48,467 bases of DNA from Candidatus Tityobacter terrigena (GTDB taxonomy: Bacteria; Vulcanimicrobiota; Vulcanimicrobiia; Vulcanimicrobiales; Vulcanimicrobiaceae), in contig PMHO01000003.1 of NCBI GenBank assembly GCA_003156715.1, forward strand, positions 1,431 to 49,897, in the 5' to 3' direction. The notes below the pieces were generated by a model that was given only the letters and a program-made list of their open reading frames with translations, searched no databases and was not told where the DNA came from. Positions within the stretch are counted from its first letter, which is position 1; each line of letters begins with the position of its first letter. Made by a program: the position numbers and the translations under genes. Of the stretch, positions 24,047 through 32,220 are shown piece after piece.

Positions 24047-24654
24047 CACGCCGGTCCCCAAACGCTCGTTGAGAGGCGGCGCTCCAAAGCGCCGAGCAGC
24101 GCTTCCGCTCCAAGCGCGAGGATGCTGACCGAGACGGCTCCTTCCAAAAGTTGCTGCGTGTCGGCTTCGGCTAGGCCGTTGAGGATGTACTCGCCGAGGC
24201 CGCCGCCTCCGATGAATGCCGCCAGCGTGGCGCTGGCGATCACCTCGACCGTTGCGGTGCGCACCCCGGCGAACACCACGGGAAGCGCGAGCGGCCACTC
24301 GGCACGAGCCCGAACCTGCCCCTGCGTCATCCCCAAACCGCGCGCCGCCTCGACCATTGCGGCCGGGACGCCGCGCAGCCCAATATCGGTGTTGATTGCG
24401 ATCGGCGGCACGGCCAGCAGCGTGAGCGCGACCAGGGCGGGCCAGAAACCGATTCCCAGCAGGGGGAGCATCAGAGCCAGCACCGCGAGGCTTGGGATGA
24501 CACGCCCGACGTTGATCGTTCCAAGCGCGAGCTGGCGGAAACGGTCGGATCGGGCGGCCCACACGCCCGCCGGCAGGCCTGCCAGCAGCGCAAGCGCGAG
24601 CGCGGCCCCGGCCAAGAGGAGATGATCGCGAACGTGAAGTGCGAGGTCGAGCAT
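24046..24654 (-). CDS. OpuC-type ABC transporter permease (first)
   Basis: A 202-residue membrane protein, MLDLALHVRDHLLLAGAAL at its start. It has about five helices and the EAA-type coupling segment IGLRGVPAAMVEAARGLGMT. It is the first gene of the operon permease-binding protein-ATPase-permease, with one- to four-base stop/start overlaps or an eight-base gap at each junction. The family imports quaternary ammonium compounds. It is divergent from the polyphosphate kinase gene, 80 bases between starts. The ATG at 24654 is chosen because the upstream frame is non-membrane, basic sequence. Confidence 0.9.
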   Translation of the reverse strand: MLDLALHVRDHLLLAGAALALALLAGLPAGVWAARSDRFRQLALGTINVGRVIPSLAVLALMLPLLGIGFWPALVALTLLAVPPIAINTDIGLRGVPAAMVEAARGLGMTQGQVRARAEWPLALPVVFAGVRTATVEVIASATLAAFIGGGGLGEYILNGLAEADTQQLLEGAVSVSILALGAEALLGALERRLSTSVWGPA

Positions 24655-24734
24655 GGAACACGCGCTCGTTCTGGAACGGCGGCCGGTTTTCCGGGACGTG
24701 GAGTTCGCGGCTCTGATGGCGAAGCAAATCCCGC

Positions 24735-26843
24735 ATGATCGCCCCGTCCCCAGCCGAGGTCGAAAGCCCGGTTTCAACCCGGCCGCCGGATCTGGACGAT
24801 CCCTCCCTTTATTTCAGCCGCGAACTCTCCTGGCTCGAGTTCAACGAACGCGTCCTGGAAGAGGCGATCGACCGGCACAACCCGCTCCTCGAGCGGCTGA
24901 AGTTCATGGCGATCTTCAGCACCAACCTCGACGAGTATTTTATGATCCGCGTTGCGGCGCTCAAGCAGCAGATCGCCGCTGAAGTGCACCGGCCCTCGAA
25001 TGACGGGCGCCTGCCCGCGGAGCAGTTGAGCGCCGTCTCGACGCGCCTGCGCCCCTCCCTCGAGCGGTTCGCCCGGCTTCTGCGTGAGGAACTGCTCCCG
25101 GACCTCGAGGCGCAGGGCATCCGCATCTGCCGCTACGACAGTTTCGATGAGGCGACCCAGGCCGAGCTCAAGAAAACCTTCGACGAGCGCGTCTTTCCGG
25201 TGCTCACGCCGCTAGCGGTCGACCAGGGCCACCCGTTCCCGTACATTTCAAACCTCTCGCTTTCGCTCGGCGTCGAGATGTACGAGCAAACCGACGAGGG
25301 GCCCGAGATGCACTTCGCGCGCGTCAAGGTCCCGCCGAGCCTGCCGCGTTTCATGCCGGTCGCCGCTTCCGAGGGCGTACGGCACTTCGTCCTGCTAGAG
25401 GACGTCATCGCCCACAATCTGGACGCGCTCTTCCCGGGGATGCAGATCCGTGCGTCGTACTGTTTCCGCGTCACGCGTGACGCCGACCTCGACCTGCAGG
25501 AAGACGAAGCCGACGACCTGCTGCGCGCGATCGAGTCGGAGCTGCGCAAGCGGCGTTTCGGCGAGCCCGTGCGCTTGGAAGTCGAAGCGGCGATGCCCGA
25601 GCATCTGCGCGTTATGCTGCGGGAAGCGCTGGCCCTCGACGAGCTCGACCTCTACGAGATCGACGGCATGCTCGGGACGTCCGATCTTTTCGCGCTCGTC
25701 GGCATCGACCGCCCGGACTTGCACGACCCGCAGTTCACGCCCGCGATTCCCAAACGTCTGGTAGGCGCGCAAGACATCTTCGCGGTCATCCGCGACGGGG
25801 ATCTGCTGATCCACCACCCGTACGAGTCGTTCGATCCGGTCGTGCAGTTCCTCCAGGCCGCAGCCGAAGATCCTCAAGTACTGGCCATCAAACAAACGCT
25901 GTACCGAACCAGCGGAGATTCGCCGGTGATCGCGGCGTTGATGCAGGCCGCTGAAAACGGCAAGCAGGTCGCCGCGTTGATCGAGCTCAAGGCGCGCTTT
26001 GACGAGGAGAACAACATCCACTGGGCGCGCACGCTGGAGCGCGTCGGCGCGCACGTCGTCTATGGTTTTCCGGGTTTGAAGGTGCATGCCAAGGTCATCC
26101 TGGTCGTGCGCAACGAGCCTGACGGGATCCGGCGCTACGTTCACTTCGGAACCGGCAACTACAACGAGAAGACCGCCCGCGTCTACACCGATCTGTCGCT
26201 CTTTACGTGCCGTCCCGCGCTCGGCGCCGACGTCACGCACCTCTTCAACCGCCTGACCGGGTTCTCCAAGACGACCCGCTATCAAAAACTCTTGGTCGCC
26301 CCGACGACGATGCGCAACGGATTTGGCGAGCTGATCGAACGCGAGATCGAGCACGCCCGTGCCGGGCGCCCGTCGGGGATCCTGGGCAAGCTCAACGCGA
26401 TCTCCGACAAACGAACGGTCCAGTCGCTTTACCGCGCCTCGCAAGCCGGCGTGCCGATCGAGCTCATCGTACGCGGCATGTGCGAGTTGCGGCCCGGCAT
26501 CCCGGGTGTGAGCGAGACGATCCGGGTGCGCAGCGTGGTCGGTCGTTTTCTCGAGCACTCGCGCATCTTCGTGTTCCAAAACGGCGGCGAGCGCGAGATC
26601 TACTTTGGGAGCGCGGACTGGATGGGCCGCAACCTCGACCGCCGCGTCGAGACGATCGTTCCGGTGCTCGACGAGTCTTTGCAGAACCGCATCTGCGACG
26701 AGATTCTGGCCGTGCTCTTAGCCGACAACTGCAAGACGCGCTGGCTGCTTCCCGACGGTAGCTACAGCCGGCGCGTTCGCACGGCGGGCGAAGCCGAGAT
26801 CTGCGCCCAGCAAGTGCTTCTCAAACGCGCGCAAGCGATCTGA
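24735..26843 (+). CDS. ppk1: Polyphosphate kinase
   Basis: A 702-residue enzyme of the PPK1 family. The N-terminal block YFSRELSWLEFNERVLEEA and STNLDEYFMIRVA are typical. The phosphate-accepting histidine is H451 in GLKVHAKVILVVR, the second active-site histidine H608 in FLEHSRIFVF, and SADWMGRNLDRRVE ends the core. It reversibly polymerises the terminal phosphate of ATP into polyphosphate, usually membrane-associated. Length is normal. It is monocistronic here, divergent from the ABC operon and convergent with an EVE-domain gene. Confidence 0.96.
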   Translation: MIAPSPAEVESPVSTRPPDLDDPSLYFSRELSWLEFNERVLEEAIDRHNPLLERLKFMAIFSTNLDEYFMIRVAALKQQIAAEVHRPSNDGRLPAEQLSAVSTRLRPSLERFARLLREELLPDLEAQGIRICRYDSFDEATQAELKKTFDERVFPVLTPLAVDQGHPFPYISNLSLSLGVEMYEQTDEGPEMHFARVKVPPSLPRFMPVAASEGVRHFVLLEDVIAHNLDALFPGMQIRASYCFRVTRDADLDLQEDEADDLLRAIESELRKRRFGEPVRLEVEAAMPEHLRVMLREALALDELDLYEIDGMLGTSDLFALVGIDRPDLHDPQFTPAIPKRLVGAQDIFAVIRDGDLLIHHPYESFDPVVQFLQAAAEDPQVLAIKQTLYRTSGDSPVIAALMQAAENGKQVAALIELKARFDEENNIHWARTLERVGAHVVYGFPGLKVHAKVILVVRNEPDGIRRYVHFGTGNYNEKTARVYTDLSLFTCRPALGADVTHLFNRLTGFSKTTRYQKLLVAPTTMRNGFGELIEREIEHARAGRPSGILGKLNAISDKRTVQSLYRASQAGVPIELIVRGMCELRPGIPGVSETIRVRSVVGRFLEHSRIFVFQNGGEREIYFGSADWMGRNLDRRVETIVPVLDESLQNRICDEILAVLLADNCKTRWLLPDGSYSRRVRTAGEAEICAQQVLLKRAQAI

Positions 26844-26857
26844 AACGAAGTCGGAAA

Positions 26858-27328
26858 TCAGGCCGGCAGCGGGCGATCGGCGAGTTTGAGGATGAGGTTC
26901 CATTCGCGCACGTGCACCGGTTGTACGGAAAGGCGCGAGCCGCGCTTGAGGAGCACCATCGTGGGCACGAGAGCGACGTTCTTACGCAGCTCGGCCAGCG
27001 AAACGAAGCGCGGTATGTCACGCTCGTACGCCACGTCGACCATCTGCCATATCGGCTTATCTTTGGATGAGCGCGGGTCGTAGTAGGGGCCGCCCCGCTC
27101 GAACGCGGTGAAATCCGGGTACGCTTCGCGCACCACTTTGACGATGCCGGCGATGCCGGGCTCCTTCGTGCTGCTGTGATAGAAGAACCCGAGGTCGCCG
27201 AGTTTCATCGCCATCATGTTGTTGCGCGCCTGGAAGTTCCGGACGCCGCTCCATTCGGTGCGGCCCTCACGTTTGAGCCGATCCCACCCAAAGGTTTCGG
27301 GCTCGGTCTTGAACAGCCAGTGTTGCAT
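26858..27328 (-). CDS. EVE domain protein (thymocyte nuclear protein 1-like)
   Basis: A 156-residue single-domain protein. WLFKTEPETFGWDRL, TEWSGVRNFQARNNMMAMKLGDLGFFYHSS and GIAGIVKVVREAYPDFTAF are the conserved EVE/PUA-like landmarks. EVE domains bind modified nucleobases in DNA or RNA, but the bacterial stand-alone proteins have no settled role. Start, length and spacing are normal. It is convergent with polyphosphate kinase (14 bases between stops) and divergent from the cupin gene. Confidence 0.92.
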   Translation of the reverse strand: MQHWLFKTEPETFGWDRLKREGRTEWSGVRNFQARNNMMAMKLGDLGFFYHSSTKEPGIAGIVKVVREAYPDFTAFERGGPYYDPRSSKDKPIWQMVDVAYERDIPRFVSLAELRKNVALVPTMVLLKRGSRLSVQPVHVREWNLILKLADRPLPA

Positions 27329-27398
27329 GGCGCTCGCTTACGACCGGGCCGGCCGAAAAGCTTGCTCGAACGGGCGCCGCGCGTCATAATACGGTGCG

Positions 27399-27881
27399 AT
27401 GCAAAGGCGATTCGTGACCAAGGTGGAGGAAGGCTGGGAGGACGTCGAGCGCGAGGGCTACGTGCCCGGCGTGCCCTCGAAAGTCGTCCGGCATACGCTC
27501 GTCGGCGGGCGCAAAGCCTCGCCCGACGAGCCGGGCCCGGCGATCGAGGTGCGCTACTTTGAAGTGCCGCCTGGTTCCGTGACGCGGCTAGAGAAGCACG
27601 AACACGAGCATTACGTGATCGTCGGGGAAGGCACCGGCCACGCCGTGGTCGGCCAGACGGTGCGCGAGGTGCATCCCAACGACGTCGTCTACGTCGCGCC
27701 GCTCGAACCGCACCAGTTCGTCAACCGCGGTGCCCAGAGGTTCGGGTTTTATTGCATCGTGAGCGCCACGCGCGATTTTTCTCAACCGCCGAATGCGGAA
27801 GAACTCGCCCTTCTGCTCGCCTCGCCGGCAGGCGCTTTCATCGATCCGCAAGGCGCGCCACCGCCCCGCCGTTCTGCTTAG
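27399..27881 (+). CDS. Cupin-domain protein
   Basis: A 160-residue protein with one cupin barrel. Motif 1 is around HEHEHYVIVGEGTGHAVVG (histidines of KHEHEHY) and motif 2 around PNDVVYVAPLEPHQFVN, giving a likely three-histidine/one-glutamate metal site. Function varies widely in this superfamily and is not predictable here. Its last four bases overlap those of the convergent glutaredoxin gene. The N-terminus (VEEGWEDVEREGYVPGVPSK) suggests a member of an enzyme-like or sugar-binding single-cupin group. Confidence 0.82.
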   Translation: MQRRFVTKVEEGWEDVEREGYVPGVPSKVVRHTLVGGRKASPDEPGPAIEVRYFEVPPGSVTRLEKHEHEHYVIVGEGTGHAVVGQTVREVHPNDVVYVAPLEPHQFVNRGAQRFGFYCIVSATRDFSQPPNAEELALLLASPAGAFIDPQGAPPPRRSA

Positions 27882-28234
27882 CGCAGCTTGATGACCGGCG
27901 CGGGTTGCTTCCCGCCGAAGGCCTGCGTCAGCACGTCGCCGAGCTCGCCGCTTTGATCCATCGGGCCGAGAATATCCGTGTCGCCGTAGAAGGTGCCGTT
28001 GATAAAGACTTTGGGCAGCGTCGGCCAGTTCGTCATCTGGGAGAGGGCTTCGCGTTTGGGCATGTTCTCGAGGACGTCGATGACTTCGAATGGGTAACCG
28101 AAGCGGTTGAAAAACTCGATGGTCTCGCGCGTGAAGCCGCAGCGCGGCATCGACTTCGTGCCTTTGCCATAAACGAGGATCGTATGGTCGGCGATCTCTT
28201 GCTTGATCTGGGTGCGTATCGTGTCGTCGGACAT
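27878..28234 (-). CDS. grxD: Monothiol glutaredoxin (Grx4/GrxD type)
   Basis: A 118-residue thioredoxin-fold protein. The active-site motif reads CGFT (C32) instead of the CGFS usual for this family; the surrounding KGTKSMPRCGFTRETIEFF, the cis-proline segment WPTLPKVFING and the GGSDI equivalent GDTDI are conserved. Monothiol glutaredoxins carry a glutathione-ligated [2Fe-2S] cluster and hand it on, often with a BolA partner. A BolA gene lies immediately upstream on the same strand (five bases between), which supports the pair. The ATG at 28234 follows GGAG. Confidence 0.92.
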   Translation of the reverse strand: MSDDTIRTQIKQEIADHTILVYGKGTKSMPRCGFTRETIEFFNRFGYPFEVIDVLENMPKREALSQMTNWPTLPKVFINGTFYGDTDILGPMDQSGELGDVLTQAFGGKQPAPVIKLR

Positions 28235-28239
28235 GCGGC

Positions 28240-28473
28240 TTACTCCAGGATGACGGTGCGGATGGACATGGCGTGGATGCGGCCGTCGGCGCGAGCTGCG
28301 GCTACCGCCCCTTCGACCATGCGGTGGCGATCGAGCGCCGAGACTCCTCGGAACGCCTTCGATCGAACTAACACGTCGAAGTGGTCCATGGTGCCGGTCA
28401 AGTCGACAATCTCGACTTCGGCGTCGGGGATCGCCCGGCGGATCAAGCCGATCATGCTACTGTTGTCGATCAT
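28240..28473 (-). CDS. BolA-family protein
   Basis: A 77-residue protein with the BolA fold landmarks DAEVEIVDLTGTMDHFDVLV-RSKAFRGVSALDRHRMV and a C-terminal MSIRTVIL strand. BolA proteins bind [2Fe-2S] clusters together with monothiol glutaredoxins, and some also bind DNA. The gene sits directly upstream of the glutaredoxin gene and is probably co-transcribed. An in-frame ATG at 28455 (MIGLIRR) is an alternative start. It is divergent from the secreted-protein gene, 79 bases between starts. Confidence 0.88.
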   Translation of the reverse strand: MIDNSSMIGLIRRAIPDAEVEIVDLTGTMDHFDVLVRSKAFRGVSALDRHRMVEGAVAAARADGRIHAMSIRTVILE

Positions 28474-28552
28474 CGCGAGCGGGCTTACGCGGTCGAACGC
28501 ACGTTCCTGCGTGGAGGGGGGAAGGCGCGGGTTCGGAGTCGGAGCATGCGTG

Positions 28553-29245
28553 ATGCGCCCACAAAAAGCGGCTTTGACAGCGCTCCTGACGGTTTGCTCG
28601 CTCCTCCGGGCCGGGCCGGCCTCGGCCGCGACGATTGCCGTCCGGCCGCCGGACGGAACCTACACCTACGAGATCCATCGCAACGACGCGACGATCGCGA
28701 CCTCCCGCATCGTCTTCAGCAGCACGGATCTGGGGGTTGTGGCAAGCGAGCACACGGTGTCCAACTCCGTTGACGCCACGGTGAAAACGACCTTCGACGC
28801 GGCCACCTTCGCGGAACGAACCTACACGGCCGACATCACCGAGCCCGCTGGTAACGAGCACATCTCCGCGACGATGGAGGGCGGCGTCGCGACCGTCGAG
28901 GCCGGCACGCGGCACTTTTCCGTACAAGCGCTGGCCGGTGCCCCGACGCTCGTCGTCATCGACAACTTGGTTTCTTTCAACGTGATCTTGCCCGCGATCG
29001 CCAAGGGCACGAGCACGACATCGGTCACGCTCGCTCTGCTCGATACCGGGCAGGCGTCGATGGGACACCTGGGCACGAGCGCCGAGTCGCCTCCGCTCAC
29101 CGCTGAGCCGCGCGACGTGGGAATGACGTTCTCGGTGGGGGCACTTGCCGGAACGATTTGGTACGACCCGGCGACGCTGATCGCCGACGAAATCGACTTC
29201 CCCTCGCAGAAGGAGTCGATCCGGCTCGTGAAACGAACCGCCTAG
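28553..29245 (+). CDS. Secreted protein of unknown function
   Basis: A 230-residue protein with a Sec signal peptide (MRPQKAALTALLTVCSLLRAGPASAA, cleavage after ASA). The mature part is rich in beta-strands and Thr/Ala (YTYEIHRNDATIATSRIVF, EHISATMEGGVATVEAG, PAIAKGTSTTSVTLALL), with a C-terminal strand pair TIWYDPATLIADEIDFPSQ. The pattern recalls periplasmic DUF-type proteins that bind hydrophobic or carbohydrate ligands, but I do not recognise a family. Monocistronic. Confidence 0.7.
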   Translation: MRPQKAALTALLTVCSLLRAGPASAATIAVRPPDGTYTYEIHRNDATIATSRIVFSSTDLGVVASEHTVSNSVDATVKTTFDAATFAERTYTADITEPAGNEHISATMEGGVATVEAGTRHFSVQALAGAPTLVVIDNLVSFNVILPAIAKGTSTTSVTLALLDTGQASMGHLGTSAESPPLTAEPRDVGMTFSVGALAGTIWYDPATLIADEIDFPSQKESIRLVKRTA

Positions 29246-29262
29246 CCGGCGGGGCAAGAGCG

Positions 29263-29508
29263 CTAGGGCGCCAGCTCCTTGCGCTCGGGACGTAAGGACC
29301 GAAGCAGCTCGCGCGTTTCGCGCAGCGTCTCGGGCAGGATCGGAGCCGCCTTTTCAATCACGCGCCCGGCGCTGGCCGCGGTGACGATGGATGCGATCCC
29401 CAGCAGAATCGCCGGGATGCCGTCGACGCGGAAATTCTTGCCGATGCGGATGCGCGCTCGTCGCGAAATCCGGACCGGATCGAAGAGAGCCAACATCCGC
29501 CACGCCAT
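29263..29508 (-). CDS. Small protein with one membrane segment
   Basis: An 81-residue frame with a basic N-terminus (ISRRARIRIGKNFRVDG), one hydrophobic stretch (about residues 32-50, IPAILLGIASIVTAASAG) and a charged C-terminal helix (PETLRETRELLRSLRPERK). The layout is that of an N-in single-span protein. No family recognised. It is convergent with the secreted-protein gene and divergent from the acyl-CoA synthetase; GAAGG lies near its ATG. It could be a spurious frame. Confidence 0.45.
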   Translation of the reverse strand: MAWRMLALFDPVRISRRARIRIGKNFRVDGIPAILLGIASIVTAASAGRVIEKAAPILPETLRETRELLRSLRPERKELAP

Positions 29509-29558
29509 GAAGACGCCTTCGCCGAGGTTCCGGGGGCCGCCCCCGAAAAGAGCCCATC

Positions 29559-31169
29559 ATGCAGAGCTCGAGCTTTACATGGGACGTTCCGCCGGAGTTC
29601 AACTTTGGCCGCGACGTCGTCGACGCGTTAGGCAGGCAGAGCCGGCGCGGCCTGCTGTTCGTGGACGCGCAGCGCGGGCGACACGATACGAGCTTTCCCG
29701 AGATCGCCGCAGCGACCCGCAGGTGGGCGGGCGCCTTGCGCGAGCTCGGCTTGAAACCGGGCGAACGGGTCGTCGTGCTCTTGCCGAAAATTCCGGCATG
29801 GCTCTTTTCGATGGTCGCGCTCGACCGATTGGGAGCGGTCGTCATTCCATGCTCGGAACAGCTTCGCGCCAAAGATCTGGCGTTTCGCGCGAACCATAGC
29901 GAGGCAACCACGATCGTTGCCCACGCGAGCAACCGTCACGAGGTCGACCTGTTGCGCGCCGATGCACCGGGCGTGCAGCGCTACTTGCTCGTGGGCGGGG
30001 CCGCGCAAGGCTGGTCGTCGCTCGACGAGCTGGTCGAACGAGCCGGGGAGTTCGCCGGCAATCCAACGCGCTCGGACGATCTCGCTTACATCGTCTACAC
30101 GAGCGGGACGACCAAGGATCCCAAAGGCGTCATGCACGTCCATGCCTACACCTTTGCGAAGCGCATGCAGGCGCAGTATTGGCTCGACGCGCGGCCCGAA
30201 GACTTGGTTTGGTGTACGGCCGGCACGGGCTGGGCGAAATCGCTTTGGAACGTGCTGCTGGGTCCGTGGTCGTGCGGTTCGGCGATCGTCCTGCACGAGG
30301 GCGGATTCGAGCCGGCCGAACGCATGGATCTCATCCGCGACCTAGGCGTGACCGTGCTCTGCCAAGCGCCGACCGAGTATCGTCTCGAAGCGAAGCTCGA
30401 GCACCTCGGCGAGCGCTGGAAGCTGCCGGCGCTGCGCCACTGCGTGTCGGCGGGCGAACCGCTCAATCCCGAAGTGCTCGTACGCTGGAAGGATGCATTC
30501 GGGCTGACGATCCTCGACGGTTACGGGCAGACCGAGAACTCGCTGCTGGTGGCAAATGTCCCCGGTACCGACGTGCGACCGGGTTCGATGGGGAAGCCGA
30601 CGCCCGGTCACGACGTCGATGTGGTCGACGCGCAGGGCAATCCGAGCGAACCCGGGGACGTCGGCGACATCGGCCTGCGGGGCGCGCCGCCTACGCTTTT
30701 CCGCGGTTACTACAAGAGCGACGCCGAGACCAAAGCGACCCGCCGCGGCGATTGGTACTTGACGGGCGACCGCGCCCAAAAGGATGACGACGGGTATTTC
30801 TGGTTCGTCGGCCGTGCCGACGACGTCATCTCGTCGGGGGCGTATCGCATCGGCCCCTTCGAGGTCGAGAGCGCGCTGCTGGAGCATCCGGCGGTGCTCG
30901 AGTCGGCCGTCGTGGGCAGCCCGGACGCCGACCGCGGCAACGTGGTGAAGGCCTTCATAGTCGTGCGGGCCGGTTACTGCGCGGACGAGGCGCTGGTCAA
31001 GGAGCTGCAGGAGCACTGCAAGCGGGTAACGGCTCCCTACAAGTATCCGCGTGAGATCGAATTCGTGCCGGAGCTGCCAAAGACGCGGTCGGGGAAGATT
31101 CGCCGGGTCGAACTGCGCCAGCTGGAGCTGCAGCGGAAAGGCGCCACCGCCGCCTCGGGCTACGTCTAG
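29559..31169 (+). CDS. Acyl-CoA synthetase (AMP-forming, medium-chain/benzoate-like)
   Basis: A 536-residue ANL-superfamily enzyme. The P-loop YTSGTTKDPKGVMH is at 180-193; DGYGQTEN, YLTGDRAQKDDDGYFWFVGR, the hinge and the C-terminal catalytic lysine region PKTRSGKIRRVELR follow in order. It should activate a carboxylic acid to acyl-adenylate and then to acyl-CoA in the cytoplasm. The overall pattern is closest to medium-chain acyl-CoA synthetases or acetyl/propionyl relatives; substrate is not determined. It is followed by the RDD membrane-protein gene. Confidence 0.92.
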   Translation: MQSSSFTWDVPPEFNFGRDVVDALGRQSRRGLLFVDAQRGRHDTSFPEIAAATRRWAGALRELGLKPGERVVVLLPKIPAWLFSMVALDRLGAVVIPCSEQLRAKDLAFRANHSEATTIVAHASNRHEVDLLRADAPGVQRYLLVGGAAQGWSSLDELVERAGEFAGNPTRSDDLAYIVYTSGTTKDPKGVMHVHAYTFAKRMQAQYWLDARPEDLVWCTAGTGWAKSLWNVLLGPWSCGSAIVLHEGGFEPAERMDLIRDLGVTVLCQAPTEYRLEAKLEHLGERWKLPALRHCVSAGEPLNPEVLVRWKDAFGLTILDGYGQTENSLLVANVPGTDVRPGSMGKPTPGHDVDVVDAQGNPSEPGDVGDIGLRGAPPTLFRGYYKSDAETKATRRGDWYLTGDRAQKDDDGYFWFVGRADDVISSGAYRIGPFEVESALLEHPAVLESAVVGSPDADRGNVVKAFIVVRAGYCADEALVKELQEHCKRVTAPYKYPREIEFVPELPKTRSGKIRRVELRQLELQRKGATAASGYV

Positions 31170-31224
31170 CGTGCGATCTTTGGGCGGCTGCGACTTCTTG
31201 CGGCGTCGAGAGTAAATCGACCGG

Positions 31225-32172
31225 ATGCAACAGCCGCCGAGAGATTCGGACCCGAACGCTTTCACGCAACCGATGCCGGTGAGCCGGCCGCCGCAGCCGC
31301 CGCTGGGAGGCGGCGCTCCGCCGGGCGCCGGCCCTCCGCCCGGAGGCCGCCCGGCGCCCTACGACCATCGCTTCGGAAACGTACCGTCGTACCTGCTCGC
31401 ACGCCTTCTGGCGTTCATCGTGGACATCGGCGGGATCGGCTTCGTTCTCGCGGCGTTCGGCTACGACGCCTTCGAACGCGGCTTGATCGTGTTTGCGACC
31501 CGCGATCAACGGGGTTTTGGATGGCTCGCCCTTGCGGCTCTAGCCTTGGCACTCGGGGTCAAATTCGTCTTTGAAGCACTGGCGGGAACGACCGTCGGAA
31601 AGCTCATTTTTGGCTTGCACCTGCGCACCGGACGCGGGGGGCATGCCGGCATCGGGCGCGCTTTCGTACGCAACCTCCTTCTTCCGATCGACGCGATCGG
31701 GATCGGCCTGCTGCTCGCACTGATCACGCCGCGCCATCAGCGCCTTGGAGACCTGGTCGCCGGGACCGTGATCGGTCGAAGTCCGATCGGTGCGTTCGCG
31801 CCGGTTCTCGGAATCGTGCTCGCGGTAGCGATCGGGTTCGCGCAAGCGACGTTCGGCGGCGGTCTGACGTCGGCAATCGGCGTTACCGCCGAGGCCGCGC
31901 TTTTTATTCCGCAGTTCTATTCGAATGTGACAAGCCCGGGCTCGGCGATCGCTCCGCTGCTGCCGGGGGCGCGCGCCGCGACCCCGAGCCCGACGCCCTT
32001 CGCGCCGCCGGCGGATATCTCGCCCGAACCGGCCGACACGCCGCAGCCCGAAGAGTCGGCCGAGCCCTCCGAGTCACCCGACGCGGGCAGCTCTCCCGAT
32101 GCCGAAGGGTCGCCGCAAGAAGCGCCGCCCCAGGAAGCGACCCCCGAGGGACGCGCCAGCGCCAACGTCTAG
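31225..32172 (+). CDS. RDD-family membrane protein with long disordered tails
   Basis: A 315-residue protein. A Pro/Gly-rich N-terminal tail (about 50 residues) precedes an RDD domain: SYLLARLLAFIVDIGGIGFV, TVGKLIFGLHLRT and LLALITPRHQRLGDLVAGTV, with roughly four helices. The C-terminal 75 residues are Pro/Glu/Ser-rich (for example EPADTPQPEESAEPSESPDA) and likely extracytoplasmic or disordered. RDD proteins include transporters and antiporters, but this one's function is unknown. It starts 55 bases after the acyl-CoA synthetase stop. Confidence 0.85.
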   Translation: MQQPPRDSDPNAFTQPMPVSRPPQPPLGGGAPPGAGPPPGGRPAPYDHRFGNVPSYLLARLLAFIVDIGGIGFVLAAFGYDAFERGLIVFATRDQRGFGWLALAALALALGVKFVFEALAGTTVGKLIFGLHLRTGRGGHAGIGRAFVRNLLLPIDAIGIGLLLALITPRHQRLGDLVAGTVIGRSPIGAFAPVLGIVLAVAIGFAQATFGGGLTSAIGVTAEAALFIPQFYSNVTSPGSAIAPLLPGARAATPSPTPFAPPADISPEPADTPQPEESAEPSESPDAGSSPDAEGSPQEAPPQEATPEGRASANV

Positions 32173-32220
32173 CGCCGTCCGTGCGGGAAGTGGCGTGCCG
32201 AATCGGTATAGTTTCGCTCC

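Noticed and set aside
25395..26579. Long minus-strand frame opposite polyphosphate kinase
   Set aside because: Same antisense effect; the plus-strand PPK1 motifs are complete and uninterrupted.
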